Shown one piece after another: positions 1 through 7,098 of a DNA stretch of 37,488 bases; the stretch's first letter is position 1, and each line of letters starts with the position of its first letter. The position numbers were made by a program, and so were the translations under genes. The DNA is from Streptomyces sp. MUM 203J (GTDB lineage Bacteria; Actinomycetota; Actinomycetes; Streptomycetales; Streptomycetaceae). The stretch lies in the NCBI RefSeq assembly GCF_022414595.1, contig NZ_JADWYO010000060.1, positions 1-37,488 on the forward strand. Direction: 5' to 3'. The notes under the pieces are model-generated. The model was not told the DNA's origin, ran no database searches, and saw nothing but the letters and a program-made list of their open reading frames with translations.

Positions 1-320
1 CCTCACCCATTTCAAGATCGATCAGCCGTGAGCCCTGTCACCGTCCACAACCTCCCGGGACAGAACAGCTAGGGCGAGGTTCCCCGCCGCTTGCTGCCGC
101 CGTCGGACCACAGGTCCAGGGGAGGCGGGGTGGTGCCGTGCCGTCGAGGCCCCGAGGGGTGCGGTGTGATGCGGAGCGGGCGTCGGACGGTGCGGGTGGC
201 GGACGGTGCGGGTGGCGGCACGACTGCCCCGCTCCGCTCTGTGCCGGTCGCGCGACCGCAGGCGTGACGCTGGTGCTGCGCCTGCGCGATGCCCGTACGG
301 GTGGTTCGGGCGCGGGTCCG
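1..320. other. Left-edge stretch without a confident gene
   Basis: I see no convincing coding region here. Open frames in this stretch are antisense or off-frame shadows of the M23 gene or lack a plausible start. The stretch holds a perfect 16-bp tandem duplication (185-216) and a 10-bp palindrome CCCGTACGGG near 293-302, just past the M23 stop codon. The first 30 bases have a short frame ending in TGA at 29-31 that could be the tail of an upstream gene, but it is too short to judge. Confidence 0.5.
185..216. repeat. Perfect 16-bp tandem duplication
   Basis: The unit GGACGGTGCGGGTGGC occurs twice back to back with no mismatch (185-200 and 201-216). It lies in non-coding sequence downstream of the minus-strand M23 gene. 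Perfect identity suggests a recent slippage event. No function is evident. Confidence 0.8.
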
Positions 321-851
321 TCAGGCGGCCGACCGGACCGGTCCCGGTGGCAGCAGCCTCGACGGCGCGCGTCGGAGCAGGGAGGGCGGGAGGAGAGCCA
401 GGGGGTTCAGATAGGTGTCGCCTCGGCGTAGCCCCCAGTGGAGGCAGGCGGCGGCGCAGTGGGAGGCGCGGTCGTCGGCGGTGAGAGCCACCACCTCGCC
501 CGTCCGGACCTGCGCGCCGGTGGCGGTCCGGGGGCGCACGGGTTCGTAGGTGATGCGAAGCGGGGTGGTGCCCTCGGGGGCCGGGAGGGTGATGGTCAGG
601 ACGCCTCGGCCGCCGACAGGCCCGGCGAAGGTGACCCTGCCGCCGGCGGCTGCGCGGACCGGGGTGCCGGGAGGGGCGGCCAGGTCGACGCCGCGATGGC
701 CTGCCGCATACGGGGTGGCGGGTGGCTGCCAGCCGCGTACCAGGGGCGGCCGGGGCGGGCCCAGCGGCCAGACCGCCGTCGGGGAGGCCGGCGGCGGGGC
801 GGGGAGGAGGAGCGGGGCCAGCAGGACCGGGGCCAGGACGTTCGGGTTCAT
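321..851 (-). CDS. Secreted M23-family (LytM-like) peptidase domain protein
   Basis: A 176-residue protein with a hydrophobic Pro/Leu-rich N-terminus (residues 1-27) that could act as a signal sequence, followed by a short peptidase M23 domain. M23 enzymes are zinc endopeptidases that cut peptidoglycan cross-bridges outside the cell. Visible zinc-ligand motifs are H52-x3-D56 (HRGVD) and H138 (CLHWG). In the usual HxH motif the first histidine is catalytic; here that position is Cys136, although H131 lies close by, so activity is uncertain. I start at the ATG at 851 because the upstream extension to 1001 looks non-coding; there is no clear Shine-Dalgarno, so a leaderless message is possible. 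It diverges from rpsB. Similar short M23 proteins next to rpsB are common in Streptomyces (recalled, not checked). Confidence 0.82.
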   Translation of the reverse strand: MNPNVLAPVLLAPLLLPAPPPASPTAVWPLGPPRPPLVRGWQPPATPYAAGHRGVDLAAPPGTPVRAAAGGRVTFAGPVGGRGVLTITLPAPEGTTPLRITYEPVRPRTATGAQVRTGEVVALTADDRASHCAAACLHWGLRRGDTYLNPLALLPPSLLRRAPSRLLPPGPVRSAA

Positions 852-958
852 GGGCGGCAGTGTGGCGGGAACCGGGCGAGCGCGCTGATCCCGGTCGGAA
901 ACTGTGGACAACGGGCCGCTTGTGGACAGCGCCGTCACCCAGTGGTGTCCGGGTCCCG

Positions 959-964
959 TACACT
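959..964 (+). promoter_or_regulatory. Candidate -10 element for rpsB
   Basis: TACACT lies about 145 bases before the rpsB start in the divergent spacer and resembles the Streptomyces vegetative -10 consensus. No good -35 is seen at 17-18 bases upstream, so the call is weak. A leader of roughly 140 bases would follow, containing a small C-run/G-run hairpin near 1047-1061. Confidence 0.3.
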
Positions 965-1109
965 TCTGCTGGCGGCCCGGGTCACCGGGTCGACTTCGCA
1001 CGCCCCGCCACCGGCCTCTCTGGCCGAGGCAGCGCTCATCGGTCCCCCCTCGGGGGCGCAGCGCGTCGGGGCGTCAGGAAACAACCGAGAAACTCAAGGA
1101 GATACGGCC

Positions 1110-2000
1110 ATGGCCGTCGTCACGATGCGGGAGCTGCTGGAGAGCGGCGTCCACTTCGGTCACCAGACCCGTCGCTGGAACCCGAAGATGAAGCGCTTCA
1201 TCTTCACCGAGCGCAACGGCATCTACATCATCGACCTGCTCCAGTCGCTGTCGTACATCGACCGCGCCTACGAGTTCGTCAAGGAGACCGTCGCCCACGG
1301 CGGCTCCATCATGTTCGTCGGCACGAAGAAGCAGGCGCAGGAGGCCATCGCGGAGCAGGCCACCCGCGTCGGCATGCCCTACGTCAACCAGCGCTGGCTG
1401 GGCGGCATGCTCACCAACTTCTCCACCGTCTACAAGCGCCTTCAGCGTCTGAAGGAGCTTGAGGCGATCGACTTCGAGGACGTCGCCGCGTCCGGCCTCA
1501 CGAAGAAGGAGCTGCTGGTCCTCTCGCGCGAGAAGGCCAAGCTGGAGAAGACCCTCGGCGGTATCCGCGACATGCAGAAGGTGCCCAGCGCCGTCTGGAT
1601 CGTGGACACCAAGAAGGAGCACATCGCCGTCGGCGAGGCGCGCAAGCTCAACATCCCGGTCGTCGCGATCCTCGACACCAACTGCGACCCGGACGAGGTC
1701 GACTACAAGATCCCGGGCAACGACGACGCGATCCGCTCCGTCACCCTGCTCACCCGTGTGATCGCGGACGCCGTCGCCGAGGGCCTCATCGCCCGTTCCG
1801 GTGCCGCCGCCGGTGACACCAAGCCGGGTGACAAGGCCGCCGGTGAGCCGCTCGCGGAGTGGGAGCGCGACCTGCTCGAGGGCGAGAAGAAGGCCGACGC
1901 CGAGAAGCCGGCCGAGGCCCCGGCCGCCGACGCCGCCGCCGAGAAGCCGGCCGAGGCCCCGGCTGCCGAGGCCCCGGCCGCCGAGGCCGAGCAGGCCTGA
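1110..2000 (+). CDS. rpsB: 30S ribosomal protein S2
   Basis: A 296-residue S2 protein of the small ribosomal subunit, needed for S1 docking and 30S assembly. The N-terminus MAVVTMRELLESGVHFGHQ and the block RWNPKMKRFIF are classic S2 sequence, and the core runs to about residue 235. The ATG at 1110 is preceded by AAGGAG with good spacing; the longer open frame upstream is not S2. The C-terminus carries a Streptomyces-type low-complexity tail rich in Glu, Ala, Pro and Lys, in which an EKPAEAPAA-like unit occurs twice with further partial copies. It is first in the translation/nucleotide/lipid gene block and is followed by a strong hairpin before tsf. Confidence 0.98.
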   Translation: MAVVTMRELLESGVHFGHQTRRWNPKMKRFIFTERNGIYIIDLLQSLSYIDRAYEFVKETVAHGGSIMFVGTKKQAQEAIAEQATRVGMPYVNQRWLGGMLTNFSTVYKRLQRLKELEAIDFEDVAASGLTKKELLVLSREKAKLEKTLGGIRDMQKVPSAVWIVDTKKEHIAVGEARKLNIPVVAILDTNCDPDEVDYKIPGNDDAIRSVTLLTRVIADAVAEGLIARSGAAAGDTKPGDKAAGEPLAEWERDLLEGEKKADAEKPAEAPAADAAAEKPAEAPAAEAPAAEAEQA

Positions 2001-2017
2001 CCCAGCGGGTTCACCGT

Positions 2018-2064
2018 CACACCGTGACCGGACCGGCCGGGTCGGCTGGTCCGGTCACGGTGTG
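2018..2064 (+). terminator. 17-bp hairpin between rpsB and tsf
   Basis: Arms 2018-2034 and 2048-2064 are perfectly complementary (17 bp) around a 13-base loop. No U-run follows. It probably acts as a partial terminator or RNA-processing element that sets the rpsB:tsf ratio, as is common for this gene pair in bacteria. A separate tsf promoter could lie between the hairpin and 2119, but I cannot identify one with confidence. Confidence 0.65.
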
Positions 2065-2119
2065 GAACGGAAACTCTTCGTAGATCGATCCTCCAGACTT
2101 CGAGAGAGATTCACAGATC

Positions 2120-2956
2120 ATGGCGAACTACACCGCCGCTGATGTCAAGAAGCTCCGTGAGCTCACCGGCGCGGGCATGATGGACTGCAAGAAGGCGCTG
2201 GACGAGGCCGAGGGCAACGTCGACAAGGCCGTCGAGGCGCTGCGCATCAAGGGCCAGAAGGGTGTCGCCAAGCGCGAGGGCCGCTCGGCCGAGAACGGCG
2301 CCATCGTCTCCCAGCTCGCGGACGACAGCACCTCCGGTGTCATCGTCGAGCTGAAGTGCGAGACGGACTTCGTCGCCAAGGGTGAGAAGTTCCAGGCCGT
2401 CGCCAACGCCATCGCGGACCACGTCGCGAAGACGCAGCCCGCCGACATCGAGGCCCTGCTCGCCTCCGAGATCGAGGCCGGCAAGACCGTCCAGGCGTTC
2501 GTCGACGAGGCCAACGCCAACCTGGGCGAGAAGATCGTCCTGGACCGCTTCGCGCAGTTCTCCGGCGGCTACGTCACCGCCTACATGCACCGCACGATGC
2601 CCGACCTGCCGCCGCAGATCGGTGTCCTCGTCGAGTTCGACAAGGAGAACGCCGAGGTCGCCAAGGGCATCGCCCAGCACATCGCCGCCTTCGCGCCGAA
2701 GTACCTCTCCAAGGAGGACGTCCCGGCCGAGGTCGTCGAGGCCGAGCGCCGCGTCGCCGAGGAGACCACCCGCGCCGAGGGCAAGCCCGAGGCCGCGCTG
2801 CCGAAGATCGTCGAGGGCCGTCTCAACGGCTTCTTCAAGGACGCGACGCTGCTCGGCCAGCCGTACGCGCTCGACAACAAGAAGTCCGTCCAGAAGGTCC
2901 TGGACGAGGCCGGTGTCACCCTGAAGCGCTTCGCCCGCATCAAGGTCGGCATCTGA
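2120..2956 (+). CDS. tsf: Translation elongation factor Ts
   Basis: A 278-residue EF-Ts, the guanine nucleotide exchange factor for EF-Tu in the cytoplasm. The N-terminal UBA-like domain carries the family signature at residues 12-27 (LRELTGAGMMDCKKAL), and the core starts with the second signature, KCETDFVAK. Length fits actinobacterial EF-Ts. The ATG at 2120 is preceded by a purine-rich GAGAGA. It lies 119 bases after rpsB, separated by a hairpin, and ends at a perfect palindrome that begins inside its stop codon. Confidence 0.98.
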   Translation: MANYTAADVKKLRELTGAGMMDCKKALDEAEGNVDKAVEALRIKGQKGVAKREGRSAENGAIVSQLADDSTSGVIVELKCETDFVAKGEKFQAVANAIADHVAKTQPADIEALLASEIEAGKTVQAFVDEANANLGEKIVLDRFAQFSGGYVTAYMHRTMPDLPPQIGVLVEFDKENAEVAKGIAQHIAAFAPKYLSKEDVPAEVVEAERRVAEETTRAEGKPEAALPKIVEGRLNGFFKDATLLGQPYALDNKKSVQKVLDEAGVTLKRFARIKVGI

Positions 2957-2990
2957 GTCCCGTACGGGACTCACGTCCGTACGCCACGGA
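2955..2990 (+). terminator. Palindromic hairpins after tsf
   Basis: GAGTCCCGTACGGGACTC (2955-2972) is an 18-base perfect palindrome overlapping the tsf stop codon. It is followed by a 6-bp hairpin GTCCGT/ACGGAC near 2974-2990. There is no U-tract, so termination would be weak. It separates tsf from the pyrH leader. Confidence 0.5.
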
Positions 2991-3003
2991 CACCGGACCC
3001 CGG

Positions 3004-3009
3004 TAGGGT
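3004..3009 (+). promoter_or_regulatory. Candidate -10 element for pyrH
   Basis: TAGGGT, about 125 bases before the pyrH start, matches the Streptomyces -10 pattern TAgggT. No clean -35 is visible. If used, the transcript would begin with a leader containing the 12-bp hairpin at 3061-3103. Confidence 0.3.
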
Positions 3010-3060
3010 CGGAAGCAGTCGGCGGCGCGCAGGTGCCGGACGACCGCAGATCTGACGAGG

Positions 3061-3103
3061 AGGCCATTGCCGCAAGGGACACCCACACCCCCGGCAATGG
3101 CCT
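3061..3103 (+). terminator. Terminator-like hairpin in the pyrH leader (possible attenuator)
   Basis: Arms 3061-3072 and 3092-3103 form a perfect 12-bp stem with a 19-base loop, followed directly by the pyrimidine-rich run TTCTTCGT. It sits about 30 bases before the pyrH start codon, so as an intrinsic terminator it would control entry into pyrH. I see no clear aptamer; regulation by pyrimidine supply is only a guess from the gene downstream. Confidence 0.5.
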
Positions 3104-3131
3104 TCTTCGTATGTGCACGAGGAGAGCTCCA

Positions 3132-3896
3132 ATGAACCAGGGCGCCGCACAGGGCGACGACAACACCGGTAAAAAGTCCGGACGCTTCCTGCTGAAGCTG
3201 TCCGGCGAGGCGTTCGCCGGCGGCGGAGGCCTCGGCGTCGACCCCGACGTCGTGCACGCCATGGCGCGTGAGATCGCCGCGGTGGTCCGCGACGGCGCGC
3301 AGATCGCGGTCGTGATCGGCGGCGGCAACTTCTTCCGCGGTGCCGAACTCCAGCAGCGCGGTATGGACCGGGCCCGCTCGGACTATATGGGCATGCTCGG
3401 CACGGTCATGAACTGCCTCGCCCTCCAGGACTTCCTGGAGAAGGAGGGCATCCAGTCCCGTGTCCAGACCGCCATCACCATGGGCCAGGTCGCGGAGCCG
3501 TACATCCCGCTGCGCGCGGTGAGGCACCTCGAGAAGGGCCGCGTCGTGATCTTCGGTGCGGGCATGGGCATGCCGTACTTCTCCACCGACACCACGGCCG
3601 CCCAGCGTGCCCTGGAGATCGATGCCGAAGCCCTCCTCATGGGCAAGAACGGGGTCGACGGGGTCTACGACTCCGACCCGAAGACCAACCCGGACGCGGT
3701 GAAGTTCGACGCCCTCGGCTACGGCGAGGTGATCGCCCGCGACCTGAAGGTCGCGGACGCCACGGCCATCACCCTCTGCCGCGACAACAAGCTGCCGATC
3801 CTCGTCTTCGAACTGCTCGCGGAGGGCAATATCGCGCGCGCCGTGAAGGGTGAGAAGATCGGCACGCTCGTGAGCGACCAGGGCACCCGGCACTGA
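3132..3896 (+). CDS. pyrH: UMP kinase (uridylate kinase)
   Basis: A 254-residue bacterial UMP kinase of the amino-acid-kinase fold. It phosphorylates UMP to UDP in cytoplasmic pyrimidine synthesis and is usually GTP-activated and UTP-inhibited. Visible motifs are KLSGEAF near residue 22, the glycine-rich VIGGGNFFRG loop, and the RALEIDAEALLMGKNGVDGVYDSDP region typical of the family (two adjacent segments, quoted in part). The ATG at 3132 follows GAGGAGAGCTCCA with proper spacing. The frame stays open upstream to a GTG at 3033, but that extension is not UMP-kinase-like and contains the leader hairpin. It is followed 133 bases later by frr, the usual order. Confidence 0.97.
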   Translation: MNQGAAQGDDNTGKKSGRFLLKLSGEAFAGGGGLGVDPDVVHAMAREIAAVVRDGAQIAVVIGGGNFFRGAELQQRGMDRARSDYMGMLGTVMNCLALQDFLEKEGIQSRVQTAITMGQVAEPYIPLRAVRHLEKGRVVIFGAGMGMPYFSTDTTAAQRALEIDAEALLMGKNGVDGVYDSDPKTNPDAVKFDALGYGEVIARDLKVADATAITLCRDNKLPILVFELLAEGNIARAVKGEKIGTLVSDQGTRH

Positions 3897-4029
3897 CATC
3901 CGGGTCGCCCCGCCCGGGGATGGACAAAGCCCTGCCGGTCGGACACCGTGCAGGGGTACCAGACGCGACGCAGGTTCCGCGGCCGTCGAGCACGCCGGGG
4001 ACTGACCACACGACACGCAGGAGCAAGTG

Positions 4030-4587
4030 GTGATCGAAGAGACCCTCCTCGAAGCCGAGGAGAAGATGGAGAAGGCCGTCCTGGTCGCCAAGGAGGACTT
4101 CGCCGCGATCCGTACGGGGCGTGCACACCCGGCCATGTTCAACAAGATCGTGGCCGAGTACTACGGCGCGCCCACGCCGATCAACCAGCTGGCCTCCTTC
4201 TCGGTACCGGAGCCGCGCATGGCCGTGGTGACCCCGTTCGACAAGACCGCGCTCCGCAACATCGAGCAGGCGATCCGCGACTCCGACCTCGGCGTCAACC
4301 CGACGAACGACGGCAGCATCATCCGGGTGGTCTTCCCCGAGCTGACCGAGGAGCGCCGCCGCGAGTACATCAAGGTCGCCAAGGGCAAGGGCGAGGACGC
4401 CAAGGTGTCCATCCGCGCCGTGCGCCGTAAGGCCAAGGACTCGATCGACAAGCTCGTCAAGGACGGCGAGGTCGGGGAGGACGAGGGCCGCCGCGCGGAG
4501 AAGGAGCTCGACGACACCACCGCGAAGTACGTCGCGCAGGTGGACGAGCTGCTCAAGCACAAGGAAGCCGAGCTGCTCGAGGTCTGA
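4030..4587 (+). CDS. frr: Ribosome recycling factor
   Basis: A 185-residue RRF. With EF-G it splits post-termination ribosomes. It starts MIEETLLEAEEKMEKAV and contains the conserved FAAIRTGRAHPAM and ending KEAELLEV expected of the family; length is canonical. Two GTG codons are adjacent (4027 and 4030). I choose 4030 because AGGAG at 4019-4023 is then six bases away (only three for 4027), and because Streptomyces RRF normally begins MIEE. Its stop overlaps the cdsA start (TGATG), implying translational coupling. Confidence 0.97.
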   Translation: MIEETLLEAEEKMEKAVLVAKEDFAAIRTGRAHPAMFNKIVAEYYGAPTPINQLASFSVPEPRMAVVTPFDKTALRNIEQAIRDSDLGVNPTNDGSIIRVVFPELTEERRREYIKVAKGKGEDAKVSIRAVRRKAKDSIDKLVKDGEVGEDEGRRAEKELDDTTAKYVAQVDELLKHKEAELLEV

Positions 4588-5636
4588 TGAACGACGCTTC
4601 CCGGGGGGCCCCGCCGGCAGGCGGATACGGGGGCCTGCCCGACCAGGGGCTCGCCTCGGCGGTCCCGGCGGGCCCCACCTACGACAGTGACCGGGGGGCC
4701 GCTCGCCTGAGCGGTCCCCTGTTCCATGACGAAACGCCGCAGGAGCCCATGCCGCCCTCGGAACCACCGGAGCCCTCCGCCCCGCAGCCCCGCGCGTCGA
4801 GGAAGCAGCAGAGGGAGAGGAAACAGGCCGGACGGGACCTGCGTGCCGCCATAGGGGTCGGGATCGGCCTCGGCGCGGTCATCATCGCCTCGCTGTTCAT
4901 CTGGAAGGCCGCTTTCGTCGGGGTGATCGCGGTCGCCGTCGTCGTCGGCCTGTGGGAGCTGACCTCCCGGCTCAAGGAGCGCAAGGGCATCAAGGCGCCC
5001 CTCGTCCCGCTCGCCGTCGGCGGTGCCGCCATGGTCGTCGCCGGGTACGTGGGGGGAGCGGAGGGCGCCTGGGTCGCGATGGCGCTGACGGCGCTGGCCG
5101 TCCTCGTCTGGCGGATGACCGAGCCGCCCCAGGACTATCTGCGGGACGTCACCGCCGGAGTGTTCGCCGCGTTCTACGTGCCGTTCCTCGCGACGTTCGT
5201 GGCGCTGCTGCTCGCCGCCGACGACGGGCCGTGGCGGGTCCTCACCTTCCTGGTGCTGACCATCGTCAGCGACACCGGCGCGTACGCGGTGGGCTGGAGG
5301 CTCGGCAGGAACAAGCTGGCCCCGCGGATCAGCCCCGGCAAGACCCGCGAGGGACTGTTCGGCGCGGTCGCGTTCGCCATGGTGGCCGGGGCGCTGTGCC
5401 TGCAGTTCCTCATCGACGGCGGCACGTGGTGGCAGGGCCTCCTCGTCGGTCTCGCCGTCGCGGTCAGTGCGACCCTCGGAGACCTCGGGGAGTCGATGAT
5501 CAAGCGCGATCTCGGCATCAAGGACATGGGCACCCTGCTCCCCGGGCACGGCGGCATCATGGACCGGCTGGACTCGCTGCTGCCGACGGCGCCGGTGGTG
5601 TGGCTGCTGCTGGTGCTGTTCGTCGGAGCCGGATAG
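4587..5636 (+). CDS. cdsA: Phosphatidate cytidylyltransferase (CDP-diacylglycerol synthase)
   Basis: A 349-residue integral membrane enzyme that makes CDP-diacylglycerol from phosphatidate and CTP, the entry to phospholipid synthesis. About 85 residues of Pro/Ala/Gly-rich, poorly conserved cytoplasmic N-terminus end in a basic patch (RKQQRERKQAGR) before the first of about seven to eight membrane segments. The C-terminus has the family signature SATLGDLGESMIKRDLGIKD followed by PGHGGIMDRLDS, with the conserved metal-binding acidic residues. The ATG at 4587 overlaps the frr stop. The long disordered N-terminus is usual for actinobacterial CdsA. Confidence 0.95.
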   Translation: MNDASRGAPPAGGYGGLPDQGLASAVPAGPTYDSDRGAARLSGPLFHDETPQEPMPPSEPPEPSAPQPRASRKQQRERKQAGRDLRAAIGVGIGLGAVIIASLFIWKAAFVGVIAVAVVVGLWELTSRLKERKGIKAPLVPLAVGGAAMVVAGYVGGAEGAWVAMALTALAVLVWRMTEPPQDYLRDVTAGVFAAFYVPFLATFVALLLAADDGPWRVLTFLVLTIVSDTGAYAVGWRLGRNKLAPRISPGKTREGLFGAVAFAMVAGALCLQFLIDGGTWWQGLLVGLAVAVSATLGDLGESMIKRDLGIKDMGTLLPGHGGIMDRLDSLLPTAPVVWLLLVLFVGAG

Positions 5637-5724
5637 GCGGCTGACCTGCTGTCCCGTAGGTGAAGGGCTCGTTGTCCACAGGGCGGCGGGCCCTTCCCCG
5701 TACGTCTGCGACACTGGTACCACC

Positions 5725-6870
5725 ATGCCCAAGCCCGGAGAACTCACTTTTGTCGCCCCCCGCGGAGCCAAGAAGCCCCCGCGGCACCTCGCTGACCTCA
5801 CGCCCGCCGAGCGCAAGGACGCCGTCGCGGCGATCGGTGAGAAGCCGTTCCGCGCCAAGCAGCTGTCCCAGCACTACTTCGCGCGGTTCGCCCACGATCC
5901 CGCCGAGTGGACCGACATCCCCGCCGCGTCCCGCGAGCGGCTCGCCGGTGAACTGCTCCCGGAGCTGATGACCGTCGTCCGGCACATCTCCTGCGACGAC
6001 GACACCACCCGTAAGACCCTGTGGCGGCTCCACGACGGCACGCTCGTCGAGTCCGTGCTGATGCGCTACCCCGACCGGGTCACCATGTGCATCTCCTCAC
6101 AGGCCGGCTGCGGCATGAACTGCCCGTTCTGTGCGACCGGCCAGGCCGGGCTCGACCGGAACCTCTCGACCGCCGAGATCGTGCACCAGATCGTCGAGGG
6201 CATGCGTGACCTCCGCGACGGGGCCTTCGGAGGGTCCGCGGGGCCGTCGCCCGAGGGAGCGGACGGTCCCGGCGGCCCGGCCCGGCTGTCGAACATCGTC
6301 TTCATGGGCATGGGCGAGCCGCTCGCCAACTACAACCGTGTGGTCGGCGCCATCCGCCGGCTCACCGACCCCGAGCCCGACGGCCTCGGCCTCTCGCAGC
6401 GCGGCATCACCGTCTCCACCGTCGGCCTGGTCCCCGCCATGCTGCGGTTCGCGGACGAGGGCTTCAAATGCCGCCTCGCGGTGTCCCTGCACGCCCCGGA
6501 CGACGAGCTGCGCGACACCCTCGTCCCGGTCAACACGCGCTGGAAGGTCCGCGAGGTCCTCGACGCCGCCTGGGAGTACGGAGAGAAGTCCGGTCGCCGC
6601 ATCTCCATCGAGTACGCGCTGATCCGCGACATCAACGACCAGGCCTGGCGCGGCGACCTCCTCGGCCGCCTCCTCAAGGGCCGCCGGGTGCACGTCAACC
6701 TGATCCCGCTGAACCCGACGCCCGGCTCCAAGTGGACGGCTTCCCGGCCTGAGGACGAGAAGGCGTTCATCGAGGCCATCGCCGCGCATGGTGTCCCCGT
6801 GACCGTCCGCGACACCCGCGGCCAGGAGATCGACGGGGCCTGCGGACAGCTCGCCGCCGCCGAGCGGTAA
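5725..6870 (+). CDS. rlmN: Dual-specificity rRNA/tRNA adenine C2-methyltransferase RlmN
   Basis: A 381-residue radical-SAM enzyme. RlmN methylates C2 of A2503 in 23S rRNA and of A37 in some tRNAs. The [4Fe-4S]-binding CxxxCxxC motif is C129, C133, C136 (CGMNCPFC). The C-terminal cysteine that forms the methyl-transfer thiohemiacetal is in the conserved segment DTRGQEIDGACGQL. FMGMGEPLANY, a hallmark of the family, is also present. A Gly/Pro-rich insert of about 20 residues follows GMRDLRDGAFGG and is probably a surface loop. Only nine bases separate a GACACT -10-like element (5710-5715) from the ATG, so a leaderless message is possible. Confidence 0.96.
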   Translation: MPKPGELTFVAPRGAKKPPRHLADLTPAERKDAVAAIGEKPFRAKQLSQHYFARFAHDPAEWTDIPAASRERLAGELLPELMTVVRHISCDDDTTRKTLWRLHDGTLVESVLMRYPDRVTMCISSQAGCGMNCPFCATGQAGLDRNLSTAEIVHQIVEGMRDLRDGAFGGSAGPSPEGADGPGGPARLSNIVFMGMGEPLANYNRVVGAIRRLTDPEPDGLGLSQRGITVSTVGLVPAMLRFADEGFKCRLAVSLHAPDDELRDTLVPVNTRWKVREVLDAAWEYGEKSGRRISIEYALIRDINDQAWRGDLLGRLLKGRRVHVNLIPLNPTPGSKWTASRPEDEKAFIEAIAAHGVPVTVRDTRGQEIDGACGQLAAAER

Positions 6871-6910
6871 CCTGTGCGCCGTACATCCGTACAACCGCAT
6901 ATGCATTGTT

Positions 6911-7003
6911 CCGACAGGGGAGCGCCACAGCGCTGAGAGTGCGGTGCCGTCAGACCGCAGACCCTCTGAACCTCGCCCAGGTCATTCTGGGTAGGGAGTT
7001 CGG
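6911..7003 (+). ncRNA. TPP riboswitch (THI element)
   Basis: The conserved thi-box features appear in order. P1 can form between CCGA at 6911 and TCGG at 7000. The CTGAGA core (6933-6938) follows a GCGC-paired helix. A GCGGT/ACCGC stem comes next, then ACCCTCTGAACCT and the segment ending GGGTAGGGA. These are the thiamine-pyrophosphate-binding parts of the aptamer. It lies between rlmN and a thiamine-type ABC importer, and a perfect 18-bp hairpin follows 20 bases later. Expected behaviour is to shut off the importer when TPP is plentiful. Confidence 0.95.
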
Positions 7004-7022
7004 TCGTTACTCGAGCTGTTGC

Positions 7023-7063
7023 GCCCCGCCCGCAGCCGCCCCGTCGGCGGCTGCGGGCGGGGC
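7023..7063 (+). terminator. Expression-platform hairpin of the TPP riboswitch
   Basis: Arms 7023-7040 and 7046-7063 are perfectly complementary over 18 bp around the 5-base loop CCGTC. The following bases include CTCTTCCTGG, weakly pyrimidine-rich and not a true U-run. It is best read as the terminator controlled by the upstream TPP aptamer. The thiB ribosome-binding site (AGGAGG, about 7086-7091) lies beyond it and is not inside the stem. Confidence 0.75.
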
Positions 7064-7098
7064 CGCGTCTCTTCCTGGTCACCCCAGGAGGAATCTCA

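Noticed and set aside
1..31. Possible 3-prime end of an upstream plus-strand gene stopping at 29-31
   Set aside because: Only nine codons are visible; coding bias cannot be judged on so little sequence.
22..963. 313-residue minus-strand open frame covering the M23 gene
   Set aside because: Low-complexity Arg/Pro/His product typical of a shifted frame in high-GC DNA; the overlapping M23 frame has recognisable motifs.
3033..3131. In-frame N-terminal extension of pyrH from GTG 3033
   Set aside because: It has no ribosome-binding site, is not conserved-looking, and contains the terminator-like hairpin.
2111..3328. 405-residue minus-strand frame opposite tsf and pyrH, and similar long antisense frames opposite frr, the aldehyde dehydrogenase, potA and gabT
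   Set aside because: They mirror well-supported genes, have Asp/Gly/Val/Leu-rich repetitive composition and no recognisable domain.
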